NCBI GenBank assembly: GCA_029379385.1
Contig: CM055618.1
Coordinates: 15,973,071-16,037,070 of the forward strand
DNA from: Quillaja saponaria
Taxonomy: Eukaryota; Streptophyta; Magnoliopsida; Fabales; Quillajaceae
Reading direction: 5' to 3'
DNA: 64,000 nt
Made by a program: the position numbers and the translations under genes. This document shows, in pieces, positions 25,852 through 37,156 of the stretch; the stretch's first letter is position 1, and each line of letters opens with the position of its first letter. The notes below the pieces were generated by a model that was given only the letters and a program-made list of their open reading frames with translations, was not told where the DNA came from and searched no databases.

Positions 25852-28800
25852 CTATACTACCTCATCTATTCCCAAGTCAGTCGCAACTTCGCCGCTGGTT
25901 GGCCTGAAAGGTTTCAAAACAAAAACCATGTTACAGAAATTAGAAAATAAATTTAAGTAGTAATATAGCTTACTAATTTCAACTATCTTCATAGTCTTTG
26001 GTCCATAATATAGAACGAGGACCAATGCTGTTACGACGTTAGTGTCTGTCAACCCTAAGATACATGACCTCAAGTACCTGTCATATATCATTCCTTCCAA
26101 TCTCACAGTAATTAGCCATTGCAAAACTAAAATTGCAGACCATGAGAATGGCAGCATTACAAATTGCTTCTTTATTTCCAGTTATTTTCAATTTGAAATA
26201 CATTTATAGAGGTTGGGTATCTTAACCACAATAACTGGGATTACAAGTTCCACCATTCTCAGACTTCAGTTTATAGCCTAAAATCACGATCTCATTAATT
26301 GTTTCTTTTTGGAGTAATTATCACCCACCGCAGATAGTGGGTTAAATCCCGTAATTGGCAAGAGATGTTAGAACCAAAGATCATTGACAAAATCACAAAA
26401 TTGTATAAAGTTCTTATGCTGTAACAGTCTACTAACACATTTGAGCCAAAAAAAATAAATCATATTAAAGCCTTGACTGTTATCAGTAATCAGTTGGCAG
26501 ATTGTAACAGCTTGTTTTTATGCTTTTCACCCTAGAACCAAGACATCCCTGACAGATGCTAATATGTGCTTTTCTGTATTAAAGACAAGCATTTCAACTC
26601 AATATCTCATACACGTTGCTCTATAACCTGGGGAGTTTTCAATTGTTGTCAAATGATCACAAGTATTTCTTCCTTAAGTGCAAGCCTTTGTACAGATCCT
26701 CAATCCTCTCTATCAAATTAACAAGTCTGAGCAACCCAAACTTCCAGGGAGGACAGCCCCCATTGTTGGGCATAAGCAGAAAGAATTGTCAAAGTTCATT
26801 TGTACATTACAAATATTACACCAGGTAGTAATTGCACAAAGTTCTGCTTCATTAATTAATTAATTAATTATTCTATTTCTCTAAAACTACATTTTCAGTA
26901 TTTGTGTCTGTATCTTCCCCCAGTTTGCTCACCTTCTGTATCTTCCCCCAGTTTGCTCACCTTTCTTTTCTATTCAGCTGAAATTTCCCCAATTTGGTCG
27001 ATGTCTCCTCCCCTCCCGCCTTTTTCTTTCTCTCACATACAAATAAAATTTTAGTTCTTTTTATGAGTATATCAGAGTAAGTTATCAAATGGCCTTTTGT
27101 GTATAAATAACATTCCAGAACATAAGTAATCTAAAAAGAAGAAAGAAGGAAACTTCCAAAGTCAAGTTCGAACAAAAAGTAACAAGAATTGAGAAAAGTG
27201 TGACAATGTACTTACACCCCACCCATAATTTTGATCGTGTCATAGAATAACCATTGCAATGTTACAACAGGTCCAACCAGCAGCATTCTAATAGGAAGAC
27301 TCCTTGTAAACAGATTCATAAACCCAATTTTTCTGATAGCCTGGTAATAAGAACATCAAATTAAATCTAACTCAACAACCTTAACATTTCAAGAAACTAT
27401 CACAGAAAAGCATAACAAGAATTAATACCAGAATTAGACTACCAGCCTTTTTGTTATAAAGAGAAGCTACAATGTTGTCAGCAGGATTAGAAATGAAGCT
27501 ACCAACAGACCCAGCAGCATATCCAGCTAAACATGTCACTCCAAGTTGTTGAGCTTTTGAACAATCCTCCTTTCTTCTTTTAACAACATCAGCGATACAG
27601 AAAATTGACAGAATGCTCAAATGTTGAGAACATAACCATGGAGACTGCCCAAAAGAGTTAAAGACAATAGTTAATTGTCCAACTAATAGGCAATGGAAAC
27701 TAGCAATATCAAAAATATCCTCGACAGCTAAGTATGAAGAATAAATCTCAATACAGAGAATACAAAGATATTCAAATCAGACTAAGGCTTCAGTGCATGC
27801 AGGGGATGTTGTCAACCAAGAAAGCTTATGCTATGTATAGAAACAAGATATTCGAATCTGAGTGTTGCCTGAATACATGATATAGGCTTATCAACCTAAA
27901 GGCTTGATGCAACTACAAAGACCAACATATTACTCATGTATCTAAATATACCACGATTAGCGCAAACATCTAACAGTTAATGGTTACAACTGTACCAGCA
28001 TAGTTTCATTTGTGAACTGTCACGGCAAATGGTCCAACTAACAGGCAACGAAGACTAGCAATGTACCCTCAAAAGCTATGTCTAGAACAACATCCTCAAA
28101 TATAAATGGATTCCATAAAATATTAATTAGAATAAAGCTTCATCAAATTGTGAAATTACATGGAATATTTCGACCCAACAGTGGAACAAGCCCCCGGTAG
28201 AACCTGCAACCAATAAATAGAAGTCGAAGAATCATTCACTAGGACAGAGTTAGATTTGGAAATTACAGAATCCAAATTCTTTACCCTAGGATGCCTTCTG
28301 ATGCATATAACTTTGGAAATCCATCGGCCAAGCCCTTAGCAAAAGAAGGCTGCGCTTGAACCTGGACCTTAACAGCTTCAAATGGGCAGAGAGCTAAATT
28401 GGCAAATACTTCTGCAGATGCACTACTAACAAAGAAAACAAAACTCCTGTTGCGGTCTACTAATATGCCAGAATAGAGGCTCTTAAAGTATTCATATAGA
28501 CCAAATCTGCAGCCTCCTTGAAAACCATATCCATAGAACTTGCCAGCCCAACCTCTCCAAAGGGCAGAAGGTCCTTGTTCTCTTACTAAGGTAGTAAAAC
28601 ATGAAGCAATGCTGTTATACTTGATTGGGTGCACCTACAAGTAAATGATCTACCCATTTAGCAATGATAACATGATCACATAGATAATAAGATGGAGTAT
28701 CCTAAATCAACCAAACTTCATTGTTTTAAATTTTTCCACAACCCAAATGTAAGTATTAGCAATCAAAATCAATTGGGCAGCAACTACAATGATTAAACTG

Positions 28801-29091
28801 GCCATCAATAAACGCTCAGCGACATAAAACACACCCACTCAAGTATGTAACAATTTATAGAAAAAGCCAGTGAGTGAGTTAGAAAACATGGAAACTAAAA
28901 GAATTAAAATGGGATTTATGCTAAAAGCAAAATCAACCTAGAAAGAAACAAACCTGCATGTTAACTTTTAAGACATCGAGAGGAGTGATGGCGAGATGGG
29001 TAGTACCAGCACTGAGCATTCCTCCTATAGCGCAAAGCCCATAATACTTTGGGGTTAATTCCTCACACAATCTTCCTTCAACCCCTTTCAT
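25852..29091 (-). CDS. PHT3: Mitochondrial phosphate carrier, one frameshift
   Basis: Solute carrier family protein of the mitochondrial inner membrane that imports phosphate for ATP synthesis. Exons on the minus strand are 29091-28954, 28634-28285, 28203-28160, 27644-27429, 27340-27216 and 25903-25852. Family landmarks appear in order: GGMLSAGTTHLAITPLDVLK (P-x-D-x-x-K signature of repeat 1), WRGWAGKFYGYGFQGG, NLALCPFEAVKVQVQAQP (repeat 2), MVMFSTFE, SKAQQLGVTCLAGYAAG, and SNPAD with SLYN (repeat 3, like PxDxxxS carriers), then NLFTRSLPIRM. It most resembles the MPT1/PHT3;3-type plant carrier. The final exon of only 52 bases (GVPTSGEVATDLG) lies beyond a 1.3 kb intron and was accepted because its phase and the family tail agree. 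Exon 27644-27429 has one base too many near 27589-27594, between LYR and DVVKRRKED, putting an immediate TGA in frame. Everything else joins in frame. The start ATG at 29091-29089 precedes KGVEGRLCEEL. Confidence 0.87.
26905..26965. repeat. Tandem duplication in phosphate carrier intron
   Basis: A unit of about 28 bases containing CTTCCCCCAGTTTGCTCACC is present twice head to tail in the long intron 25904-27215, with essentially no differences between copies. Near-identity indicates a recent slippage-type duplication or an assembly artefact. Confidence 0.8.
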
Positions 29092-30046
29092 CTTCAAAAG
29101 GTAACTTCAATTCCTTATGTTCAGCTTAGCACTTCACTGATTTCTCCTTTTACCTGTTCAAGAAATAATAAGAAACCAACATTCCTAAATCTCTGTCTTT
29201 GTGAAAAAATCGATGTATTCAGCTAATTGCACACAGAAAATCTCTTTCCCGTATTACAGGAAGTACTTCGCGGTAAGAAATATTTGGGCTTGCCAAGAAG
29301 AAAGAGGACCGAACTCGCCCAACTTTCCCTCTTTCTCTTTCTTCCCCTAGAAAAAGCAACAATATACGCTGTCGTTTCTTACTCTTGAGCTAGAAGTACG
29401 GGCTTGGGCTTTGAGACTACGATCACATCAACTGTGGCCCTGTGGGATGAACAGCCCAACACAGAGGAAAGCAAGAAAAAAAAAAGAAAAAAAAAGCTTT
29501 TAATGAGTATTTTTCTTGGTTTTTAAGTTCCAAAAAGGCCAAAAAAAGCTTTCAAGTTCTATGTAATATTCCATTTTCATTTGGTCAAAGGTTAAATAAT
29601 TAATAAATCTTTAAATAGTGGGAAATAGTTGGACAATGACAAGCATTTTCATAATTTAAATTTAGTAGATAATAAATTGATAATATAAATTGATCAGTTG
29701 AATTAATAATTGATTTAACATAAAATAGTCTCTGTTTTTAAGATAGGCAAGTATTGTGTATTACATTGGATTATCTAATTGATTGACATGTATGGTATCA
29801 TATATCATATAACTTTAGAAAGTTTAGAACTACACTATTTAGCTTCTAAATAGATTCATTTTTCAAATGCAGAAGACTTGGTTTAGAAAACATAAAATCA
29901 CATATAGTCCATTCCAAGCACACCAAGAAAGCATACATAGATAGATATCCCAAGCACAGTACCATATGTATAAAGAAAAACCCAGAAACAGATTAACAAC
30001 AACAAAAACTGGAAAGACATTTTACCCCCTCTCTCAATTCACCACC
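29092..30046. other. Region between phosphate carrier and SANT gene
   Basis: Bases 29092-29420 are the likely leader and promoter of the minus-strand phosphate carrier (pyrimidine-rich when read on the minus strand). From 29480 to about 29900 it is AT-rich. From about 29900 to 30046 is probably the 3' UTR of the SANT-domain gene, which also reads leftward. No additional coding region was recognised. Confidence 0.55.
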
Positions 30047-31223
30047 CTAGCTATAGCTTCCATAACCCAAACGGAGTTCCAAGTCAAAATCACCAACACC
30101 ACCATTCACAGAAAAATCTTGAATATGATGATCAGCAGCAGCAGATGAACCTCTTTCTCCAAGACCCGGCAAGAAAAAAGGTGCTTCCACCGGAAACAGC
30201 AACAAAGTTGCTGGTGGCTCACGCTTCTTAAACACCACTTTTGAGGAGCATGCCATGGCTGCTACCTCAGGCTTAGCTATTTCAACCACACCATCAGACT
30301 TCTTTAGCATCCAGGCAGGCAGTTGCTGATCAACCGGTACATTAGATGTCAAGGCCGCCGCAGCACTAGACATTGGCTCAGTGATAGACTTAATCTTCAC
30401 CACTTTTGATGCCATATCTGCAGCGGCTGCAGCCTTAGTCTGAACAGGCTCAGCTGGTTTTGTCGCATTAACCACCATGCTTGATTTCTCAGAGCACGAA
30501 TCAGTAGGAGGCTTGGAGTTAGAGGAACTGGAATTCCCCTTGCTCTCATTTTCAGCTGCCTTCATACTTTTAAACATATAATAAAAATATGAAATAGGCA
30601 TGTTTTCGAAGAAATCTTCACCATACTCTTTCACTTCTTCTATCGACTTACTCCATACAAATTCTTTGGCAATACTGCCCCAGTGTCCTTTTCCATATTT
30701 GATCAACCCCATCAAAAATAACCTGAAAAAAAAGAAAAAAAAAACAATCACAAAAATTTAGAAATACTAACAAACAAAATTGAAACGTATTTATATAAGA
30801 GTTTCCTTCTATGTGTGGGGTCCACCAATTTTTGCATATATGGAACTGACATTAACAAAAAAGGAAAAAATAATATAAAATTATAATATACTCATGCTCT
30901 TTTGGAGTCCAGTTATGCTTGAACATAATCTGACTAGGATCTAAGCCTGGATTAGTTGTTAGTTTGGGTGGTTGCACCACCGCAGAAGTTTTTCCGGCCA
31001 CCGACGAGCCTGCATTTTCTTTGTTATGATTTAGTGGGTTAAGACCATGATCAGTTGCAGCTGGTTTGGAGAGAACGGAAGCCAAGCTGACTGTTTTCTT
31101 CTTAAATGGTTTCTTATGTACAGCAGCTGTTGATGACGAAGAAGCACTCTGGACGGTTTGATTTTTATGAGGCTTGGAGTGAGGAGGAGAATCGACGGTC
31201 AGGTCAATTATTTCCTTAGTCAT
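30047..31223 (-). CDS. Single-repeat MYB/SANT-like protein with EAR-like tail
   Basis: Two exons on the minus strand, 31223-30892 and 30722-30047, joined by a 169-base intron; the codon GA|G across the junction gives E. The product is 335 residues. The N-terminus (MTKEIIDLTVDSPP) is like a SUMO-interacting motif: a run of I/L/V residues followed by acidic and serine residues. A low-complexity Ser/Ala/Lys region follows. Residues ~105-160 form one MYB/SANT repeat, NWTPKEHELFLMGLIKYGKGHWGSIA. The third helix reads VWSKSIEEVKEYGEDFF, not the SHAQKYF of MYB-related R/SHAQKYF factors. The C-terminus is Ala/Ser-rich and ends DLELRLGYGS, an LxLxL EAR-type repression motif. It probably acts as a nuclear repressor, by inference. 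I do not recognise a specific orthologue. Confidence 0.72.
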
Positions 31224-32357
31224 GACTGAGCAGAAGAAGGATATAGAGAGCTAGAGATAGATATGGACGAAGAAGAAGAAGAAAAAGAAGCTCTCTTAAG
31301 CAATTTTTTTAGGGTGAGTGACAATAGTGAGAACTAATTGGGTCTTTTATGCTTGAAGGATGGAGTGAAATTACATAAACGCCCTACAGTATATTTTTGA
31401 GAATTTTTTGTCCTAATTATAAAATTCAAATTTTTCCCATTTCTGCATTTTGAAAATAGTTTAATGTGTGATGAAATGATGAATGATGAAATTAGCCTTA
31501 TTCTTTATGATGGATCAATTACTAGGGATTAATTAATCTACATTTTGGTTGAAGCTAGGTCTTAATTGCGAAGAAAGAAAATCTAGAAAAACAAGTAAAT
31601 GGATATAAATGTATTTCTCTTTTCAATTAACTGAAAATAATGAATAATTTTCTAATACGTCTTACAAATTTAATTTAAAGTTTAAATTAGCAAGAATAAC
31701 GAATAACTTCTTTCTTTTCATAAAATTTACATCTTATAATTATCTACTACGTGTCAATTTCATATTAGTTTTGATATTTTGAATGTTCACAGTCAAAACT
31801 AGACGTAAAAGATCATTATGTTCAGTTTGACGACAAAATTCGTTACTTAACGATTCATAGAATTATTAGTTATAAGTATAATTAATAATGACATGTATGA
31901 TACCGACAAATTTTAAAATAGCATGTCATGATATCATTTTTGAAATTATATCTTGTTAACTTGTACTCACTACCTCACTAAAAACTAATAAAAGTAAATG
32001 ATCTTTGAAGCACATACATACAAAGGGGGAGTTTTTCTGCTGGGTATAAAAGTAAAAGAAAAATTAGTATGTGTATTGTAAAGAAAAGAAATTACAAGAG
32101 GGTAAAAATGTAAAATCCTTAACCAAAGCTTGACGATAAAAAAATCGAGGCTATGAAATGAAATCAACATAGGAATTGACGGACAGATAACGACAGGAGT
32201 GAATATAACATAACCATCAAACAACCCAAAAGACCAGAGTTGGTGAGTAGGAAATAACGTTTGTGGTTAATTATGACGACTCACGAGGATTAGAACCTCT
32301 AATTCCAAACCACAAATGGAAATTACAGCAAACACCTCACCATTTCATTTGTGTGTC

Positions 32358-32402
32358 CACGTGTGAAATATTTTTGGTCTGTCACGTGACATGGTGACGT
32401 GG
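32358..32402. promoter_or_regulatory. Cluster of G-box/ACGT elements
   Basis: Three ACGT-core motifs lie within 45 bases: CCACGTGTG at 32357-32365, the perfect palindrome GTCACGTGAC at 32381-32390, and TGACGTGG at 32395-32402. These are classic binding sites for plant bZIP and bHLH factors (ABRE/G-box type). They are about 1.1 kb upstream of the SANT gene start on the minus strand. A CT-rich leader-like tract follows on the plus side, so they could also serve an unrecognised rightward transcript. Confidence 0.5.
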
Positions 32403-34254
32403 ATTAACTCGTAATATATGCTTCCTCAGGCCTTATCTCAACAACTTGATTAGTATCAGTTACATGACTCATTAATGGCATCTCTCACTCTCTCTCTAAC
32501 AAACTCTCTCTCTTCTTAATTCTACATGACCAGATTAGCATATGGCACCATTTTTACATTTCTTAAGAGTCTCCCTTGGAGGAGACCAAATGTCAATAGG
32601 GTAACCCTTAATTTATAAGAACAATCATCATTGAAATATGATCTATGAATAGTTAAATTTTAATTAATTTTAAATTAATTAATTTTTTTTTTCAATGTAC
32701 AATTTAATAAAGAGGAAAAAAAAAGTAAACAAAATATTTTTGCAAAGTCAGACAAATTTCTTGGTATAAAGGAGTTAATTATTAATTATCAAAACTAAAG
32801 AGTATTAATTTGTGGTTGGGAATTCTTTCACGATAATAATTGTAGTGATATAGACACAATATTTACTGTTAGAATTGAGATATCTTATCTATCTTTTCAT
32901 TTTCTTTTAAAAAATAAATAAATAAGGAATTAACTTCTGCACATCCATTTTAGATACATATCACTAGTTTTATTATAGTGTCACTTATGAATGGTTGATA
33001 TGAAAAATATTTACCATTATCATCATCATTTTAAAAATGGGAAAGAGTGATGTGAAATGGAAAAAGTTTTGACTAAAAGTATATAGAAATAATAACAACC
33101 TTAATTAACTTAATTATTATAGGTAACACTGATTGATTAACAAAGCTTATTAATTAGGTCTTCGACTGTATATCATATGACTCATTTAATTGCTTTATCT
33201 AAATTATAATTAATTAGTTTATGTATCCCAATAATTAATATAAGTTTTTTTTTAATTTCAAATTAAAACCATTAATTAAATTGTGATGTTATAATTATTA
33301 AAATAATAAAATAAAAATGAAAAAGCTAAAAAGGCTAGAAAGCATCAAGGAAATTGTAAATTGGTCCTTGTTTCATTAAAGTTTGTCTCTTAAATATTAA
33401 CTACAGTAAATTAATTGTTTAATAATATTTAATAAGATCAGATTTAAATCTAATTTAAAATTGAACTTCTCCTTCAAATCAATTGTTTCCCCTTCATCAA
33501 CAGTCTTCATGATCTATTTTAAACCAAAGAATAATAACAAAGTAATAAAAAAAATTGAGCAAATTTGGTCAGACAACATATATACAAGTGTATATGAAAT
33601 ATAACAATTTTTCTTTCCTAATATTTCATAATAAATTTGTTGGTAATAGGAAAGGCAGCATACCATATATATATAAATTTGGTATCATATTCAATGATGA
33701 GGTTTTAGTATAACATAACCTATTATAAGGTATAATATATTAGACAAAATAACCTTTATTATTTTAAAAACATCATATTTTGGTCAAATTTATTTAAAAA
33801 TATTTTTCAATCAATTTGTGGTTTGAAAAGTATTTTCTAATTAATTTTATCACATTTTCCGGTCATTCTCATCTAATATATATAACTATCAAAATATTGA
33901 TTATGTTTTTCTCAGTCTAACATTTAGATGAAAATATTGACATAACTTAAAAATATAATATTTTTGTAGCTTGTGGGTTGATTTAATTAAAACAAGAGAG
34001 AGAAAGCTATCTTTATTTTTTCAGCCAACTTATCATATACATGACATAAAATATAAGATTTTTTTTTCTTTTGGTAAACAAATAAATAAAAAATATATAA
34101 GATTTTAAAACAGTTCAAAATGTTAAGAGTGACCTTATTGCCACAAGTCTATAATTAGCATAAGTTTTTCTTTTCCTAAAACACCCTTATTGATTCTATT
34201 TAACTACCTTTTATTATTAAATGTTGAAATTCATCCTCAATCATTATTTTTTTT

Positions 34255-34765
34255 CCTAGTCTGATTTTTATTAGGATTTAATTTCTATATTTTTTTTTAC
34301 TATACTACTTTTTCTAAATTTTTCTACTTTTTGGTAACTATTTTCAATTCACCTTAAAATTCCAATATATTTTTAAAATTATTTTCTTTTTACTCCATAC
34401 AATTTTTTCTCTACGTTTTTTTATAGATTATATTTTAAATTTTTTTAAAAATAAAATATTATTAATGGATAAAATTTGATCACATTCAAAAATAAAAGAA
34501 AAACTATTTATTAGCACATAAAATTTATTTAAATATCTGAAATATTCAAATATATGATACAAGTGTGTAGTAACAATCCATTCAAATACCAAAAACAATC
34601 ATATGAAAAGGAATCAAGAAAACAACGATTAAATAGTTTTACAGGAAAAAATAAAATTGAGAGGCAATACAAAAGAAGCCTACATAGTCGAAAAAGTTTA
34701 GAAAAAGTAATATAGTAAAAAAAATTAAAATAACCTAATAAAAATGAGATTTAAAAAAACAAAAA
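34255..34765. mobile_element. Inverted-repeat (MITE-like) element
   Basis: A left arm at about 34255-34335 (TTTTTATTAGG ... TTTACTATACTACTTTTTCTA) reappears in reverse complement at about 34690-34765 (TTTTTATTAGG ... TTTACTATATTACTTTTTCTA), roughly 80% identical by eye. The interior has no ORF. This is the form of a small non-autonomous DNA transposon. I could not place exact ends or a target duplication, so class is open. Confidence 0.5.
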
Positions 34766-35086
34766 CTCATGACAATTAATTGATCGTGTCTTTAAAAAAA
34801 ATTGATTGTAACAATAATGCTAGCCAATGTTAATAGTGGAGAATGAAAAAGATATTATAAATGTTTTATAAATTTTTTTAACGGGTGTCTTTAGGGACAT
34901 TTATTAAGATAATAAATATAAAACATTTGTTTCAATTATTGCGATTGACTATGATTTTAGTATTTTATAATAAATAATTTATTATTTTTGAAATATTTCA
35001 AATTTCAAATATTATATTTATTACACTTTATTAATATTCTTAGGGAGCTCGTTTGAAAAATTTTAATATTTTATTAAATTATTAAA

Positions 35087-35140
35087 TGAAATTCATTGAA
35101 TAAAAAACAATAATGAAATTCATTGAATAAAAAACTATCT
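35087..35140. repeat. Perfect tandem duplication of 27 bases
   Basis: A unit beginning AATGAAATTCATTGAATAAA occurs twice, head to tail, without differences, in AT-rich intergenic DNA. The unit includes the palindrome GAAATTC/AATGAATTTC-like core, so hairpin-assisted slippage is plausible. Confidence 0.8.
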
Positions 35141-37156
35141 TTAAGACAAAATTAAAATTTTAAAACCAATAAATATCTCCATAAAAACAATAAACAATAA
35201 ATATCATTTTCCCATATATTAATTATTAATTAGAAAGAAAATATTCTTATTCCCTCTTGAAATATTCTTAGAAAGAGTTAAATATCACTTTTTAACTCTT
35301 GAAATATTCTTATTCCCTCTGTTTTGCTTTCGGAGTTGTTGTGTGCATCTTCAAGTTTTAAGGTTGGTACGTAGTATGTTCTCCTACTTTCTCGATCTCA
35401 GAGTTGGCGATGAGTCTGGAACAATCATTCTCTATGTCGCCTTTCCAATATGCAGTTCTTTTCTTTTTAATTTGACCCAATTACAAAATGTATTGCAATT
35501 AATTGCTGACTAGTGAGTGCTTATATATTTTTTTAATTTTTATTTCAATTAATTTTTTTTTCTTCTTTTAACTTCATTTAGAGACTTTGCACTTTTTTTT
35601 TTTTAATGTTTCTTATTTATCTTTTATTTTTCAATTAGAGATTACTTATGGATAAATATAATATCTTAAAGCAAGTAAAGTCGAATAAAATATTTTTATC
35701 TTATGCTATTAGATAGGACCAAAAAAATATTTGAAATGAGACTTTAATCATGTTGAAGTAAAATTATTATATATAGATGGGTGATAGTATTATAATAGAT
35801 AAGATAAGAATAATAAACAATACATAAAATTTTCAAACTATCTCAAACTCATCCTCTTTTTTCAGCAAACTCTCTTTTGTAATTGATTTTTTTATACAAA
35901 AAATAAAATAAATTTAAAAGTCATAAATTATATATATATAAGCTTTTCTTTTATAAAAAAGATATAAAATATGTGACTTTAATTCCCTTGCCGCTAAGAC
36001 ATATTTTTTTTTTATATAAAAATAATAATTTAAAAGTGAATATTAAATAAAATAAAAATATTATAAATACATTATTTTAAGAATATTTTGTACATAATTA
36101 CTATAATATTTTTTAAAAATTGTTATCATCATACACATATATAGATGCAAAAGAAATTAAAATATCTAACAAGTAAAAAAAATTAGAATAAAATATAAAG
36201 ATATATATAAACAAAAATATAAAAAATTTAACATTTATATAAGTTATATGATTTTTTTGTTTAGTGATAGTCTTTTGTTCCAAATAAGTATTAGATTTTT
36301 TCATAGCTGATATATCTAATATTTCACAAAATAGTTAAAAAGAATAGTTGAGCCATATCCTTATATCATGCACTAAACATAAGATAAGATAAATACTTAT
36401 TTTTACATATTATAATATTTATTATTTTATACAGGATATGTTCTCTTATCTTATTTTATTTGTGTGACCAAACACAAATAGAATATTTGTACTTTTATTA
36501 TTAGTCCTAAACTATTTATATTTTCTTAAAAATAAATAATAAATATTCTTATACAATTCATAGTTTAAAAAAATATTTAATTCAATATATGTATTGTATC
36601 CCAATTTTTTATAAAATTTTGTATCTCCATATCTGATATCCTACTCATAGTCGTATTTCATTTTAGATTTATCTAACGGTGTCTAAAGTCACTTTTTAAA
36701 CTTCTATAAATAGAAATTTTGCAATCTTTATTATGCTAATTAATTATGATTTTAATTCTATTTAATACTTGTAAAAAAATTTAATTTTATAAATTATATT
36801 TATTATAACTTAATGAGTGCGTAGAAAAACTTCTCTAAAATTCACAATATTTTTGACAGTTTAATTAAATTTTCATAATTTATATTGAATGACTTGCCTT
36901 TCAAGGCTTACAGTGTCCCCAACCCTAACACAGATTCCTATCCGCTCAAAATAATTTTGATTTGACATTAAGTTTGACTACAGTTTCAAATTCATGAAAG
37001 TTCTTCCCTAGTCTCTTGGAAGTTCTTCCTGCGACATTATCCTACCTGAGTTTGGATATTGTTGATTTTGATCTGAAAAAAAGGTTCGATTTTTCTGGTA
37101 TCATCAATCGAAATTGGCTTCTGGGTTTGGGGGGTTTCACTTGTTCGCAGTAGAAA

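Larger units (their letters stand above)
31224..37156. other. 6 kb AT-rich intergenic region
   Basis: The first few hundred bases are the leader and promoter of the leftward SANT gene. A group of ACGT-core sites lies at 32358-32402, followed by CT-rich sequence at 32480-32520 and a small inverted repeat (GTCTCC/GGAGAC) at 32569-32586. From 32600 to 36900 the sequence is very AT-rich, with an inverted-repeat element near 34255-34765, a perfect tandem duplication at 35087-35140 and a partly inverted duplication around 35235-35325. From about 36900 it becomes the promoter and leader of the sugar transporter gene. No protein-coding gene was found. Confidence 0.6.

Noticed and set aside
27212..27216. 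TAA at 27214-27212 as the end of the phosphate carrier
   Set aside because: It overlaps a perfect GTAAGT donor, and the exon at 25903-25852 supplies the family tail in the right phase.
32258..32330. Possible tRNA on the minus strand (contains GGTTCTAATCC, like a T arm)
   Set aside because: The T stem is imperfect and no 5' acceptor strand, D arm or anticodon arm pairs properly.
32569..32586. Possible microRNA hairpin (GTCTCC/GGAGAC)
   Set aside because: Only a six-base stem; flanks do not extend the pairing and no known miRNA sequence is present.
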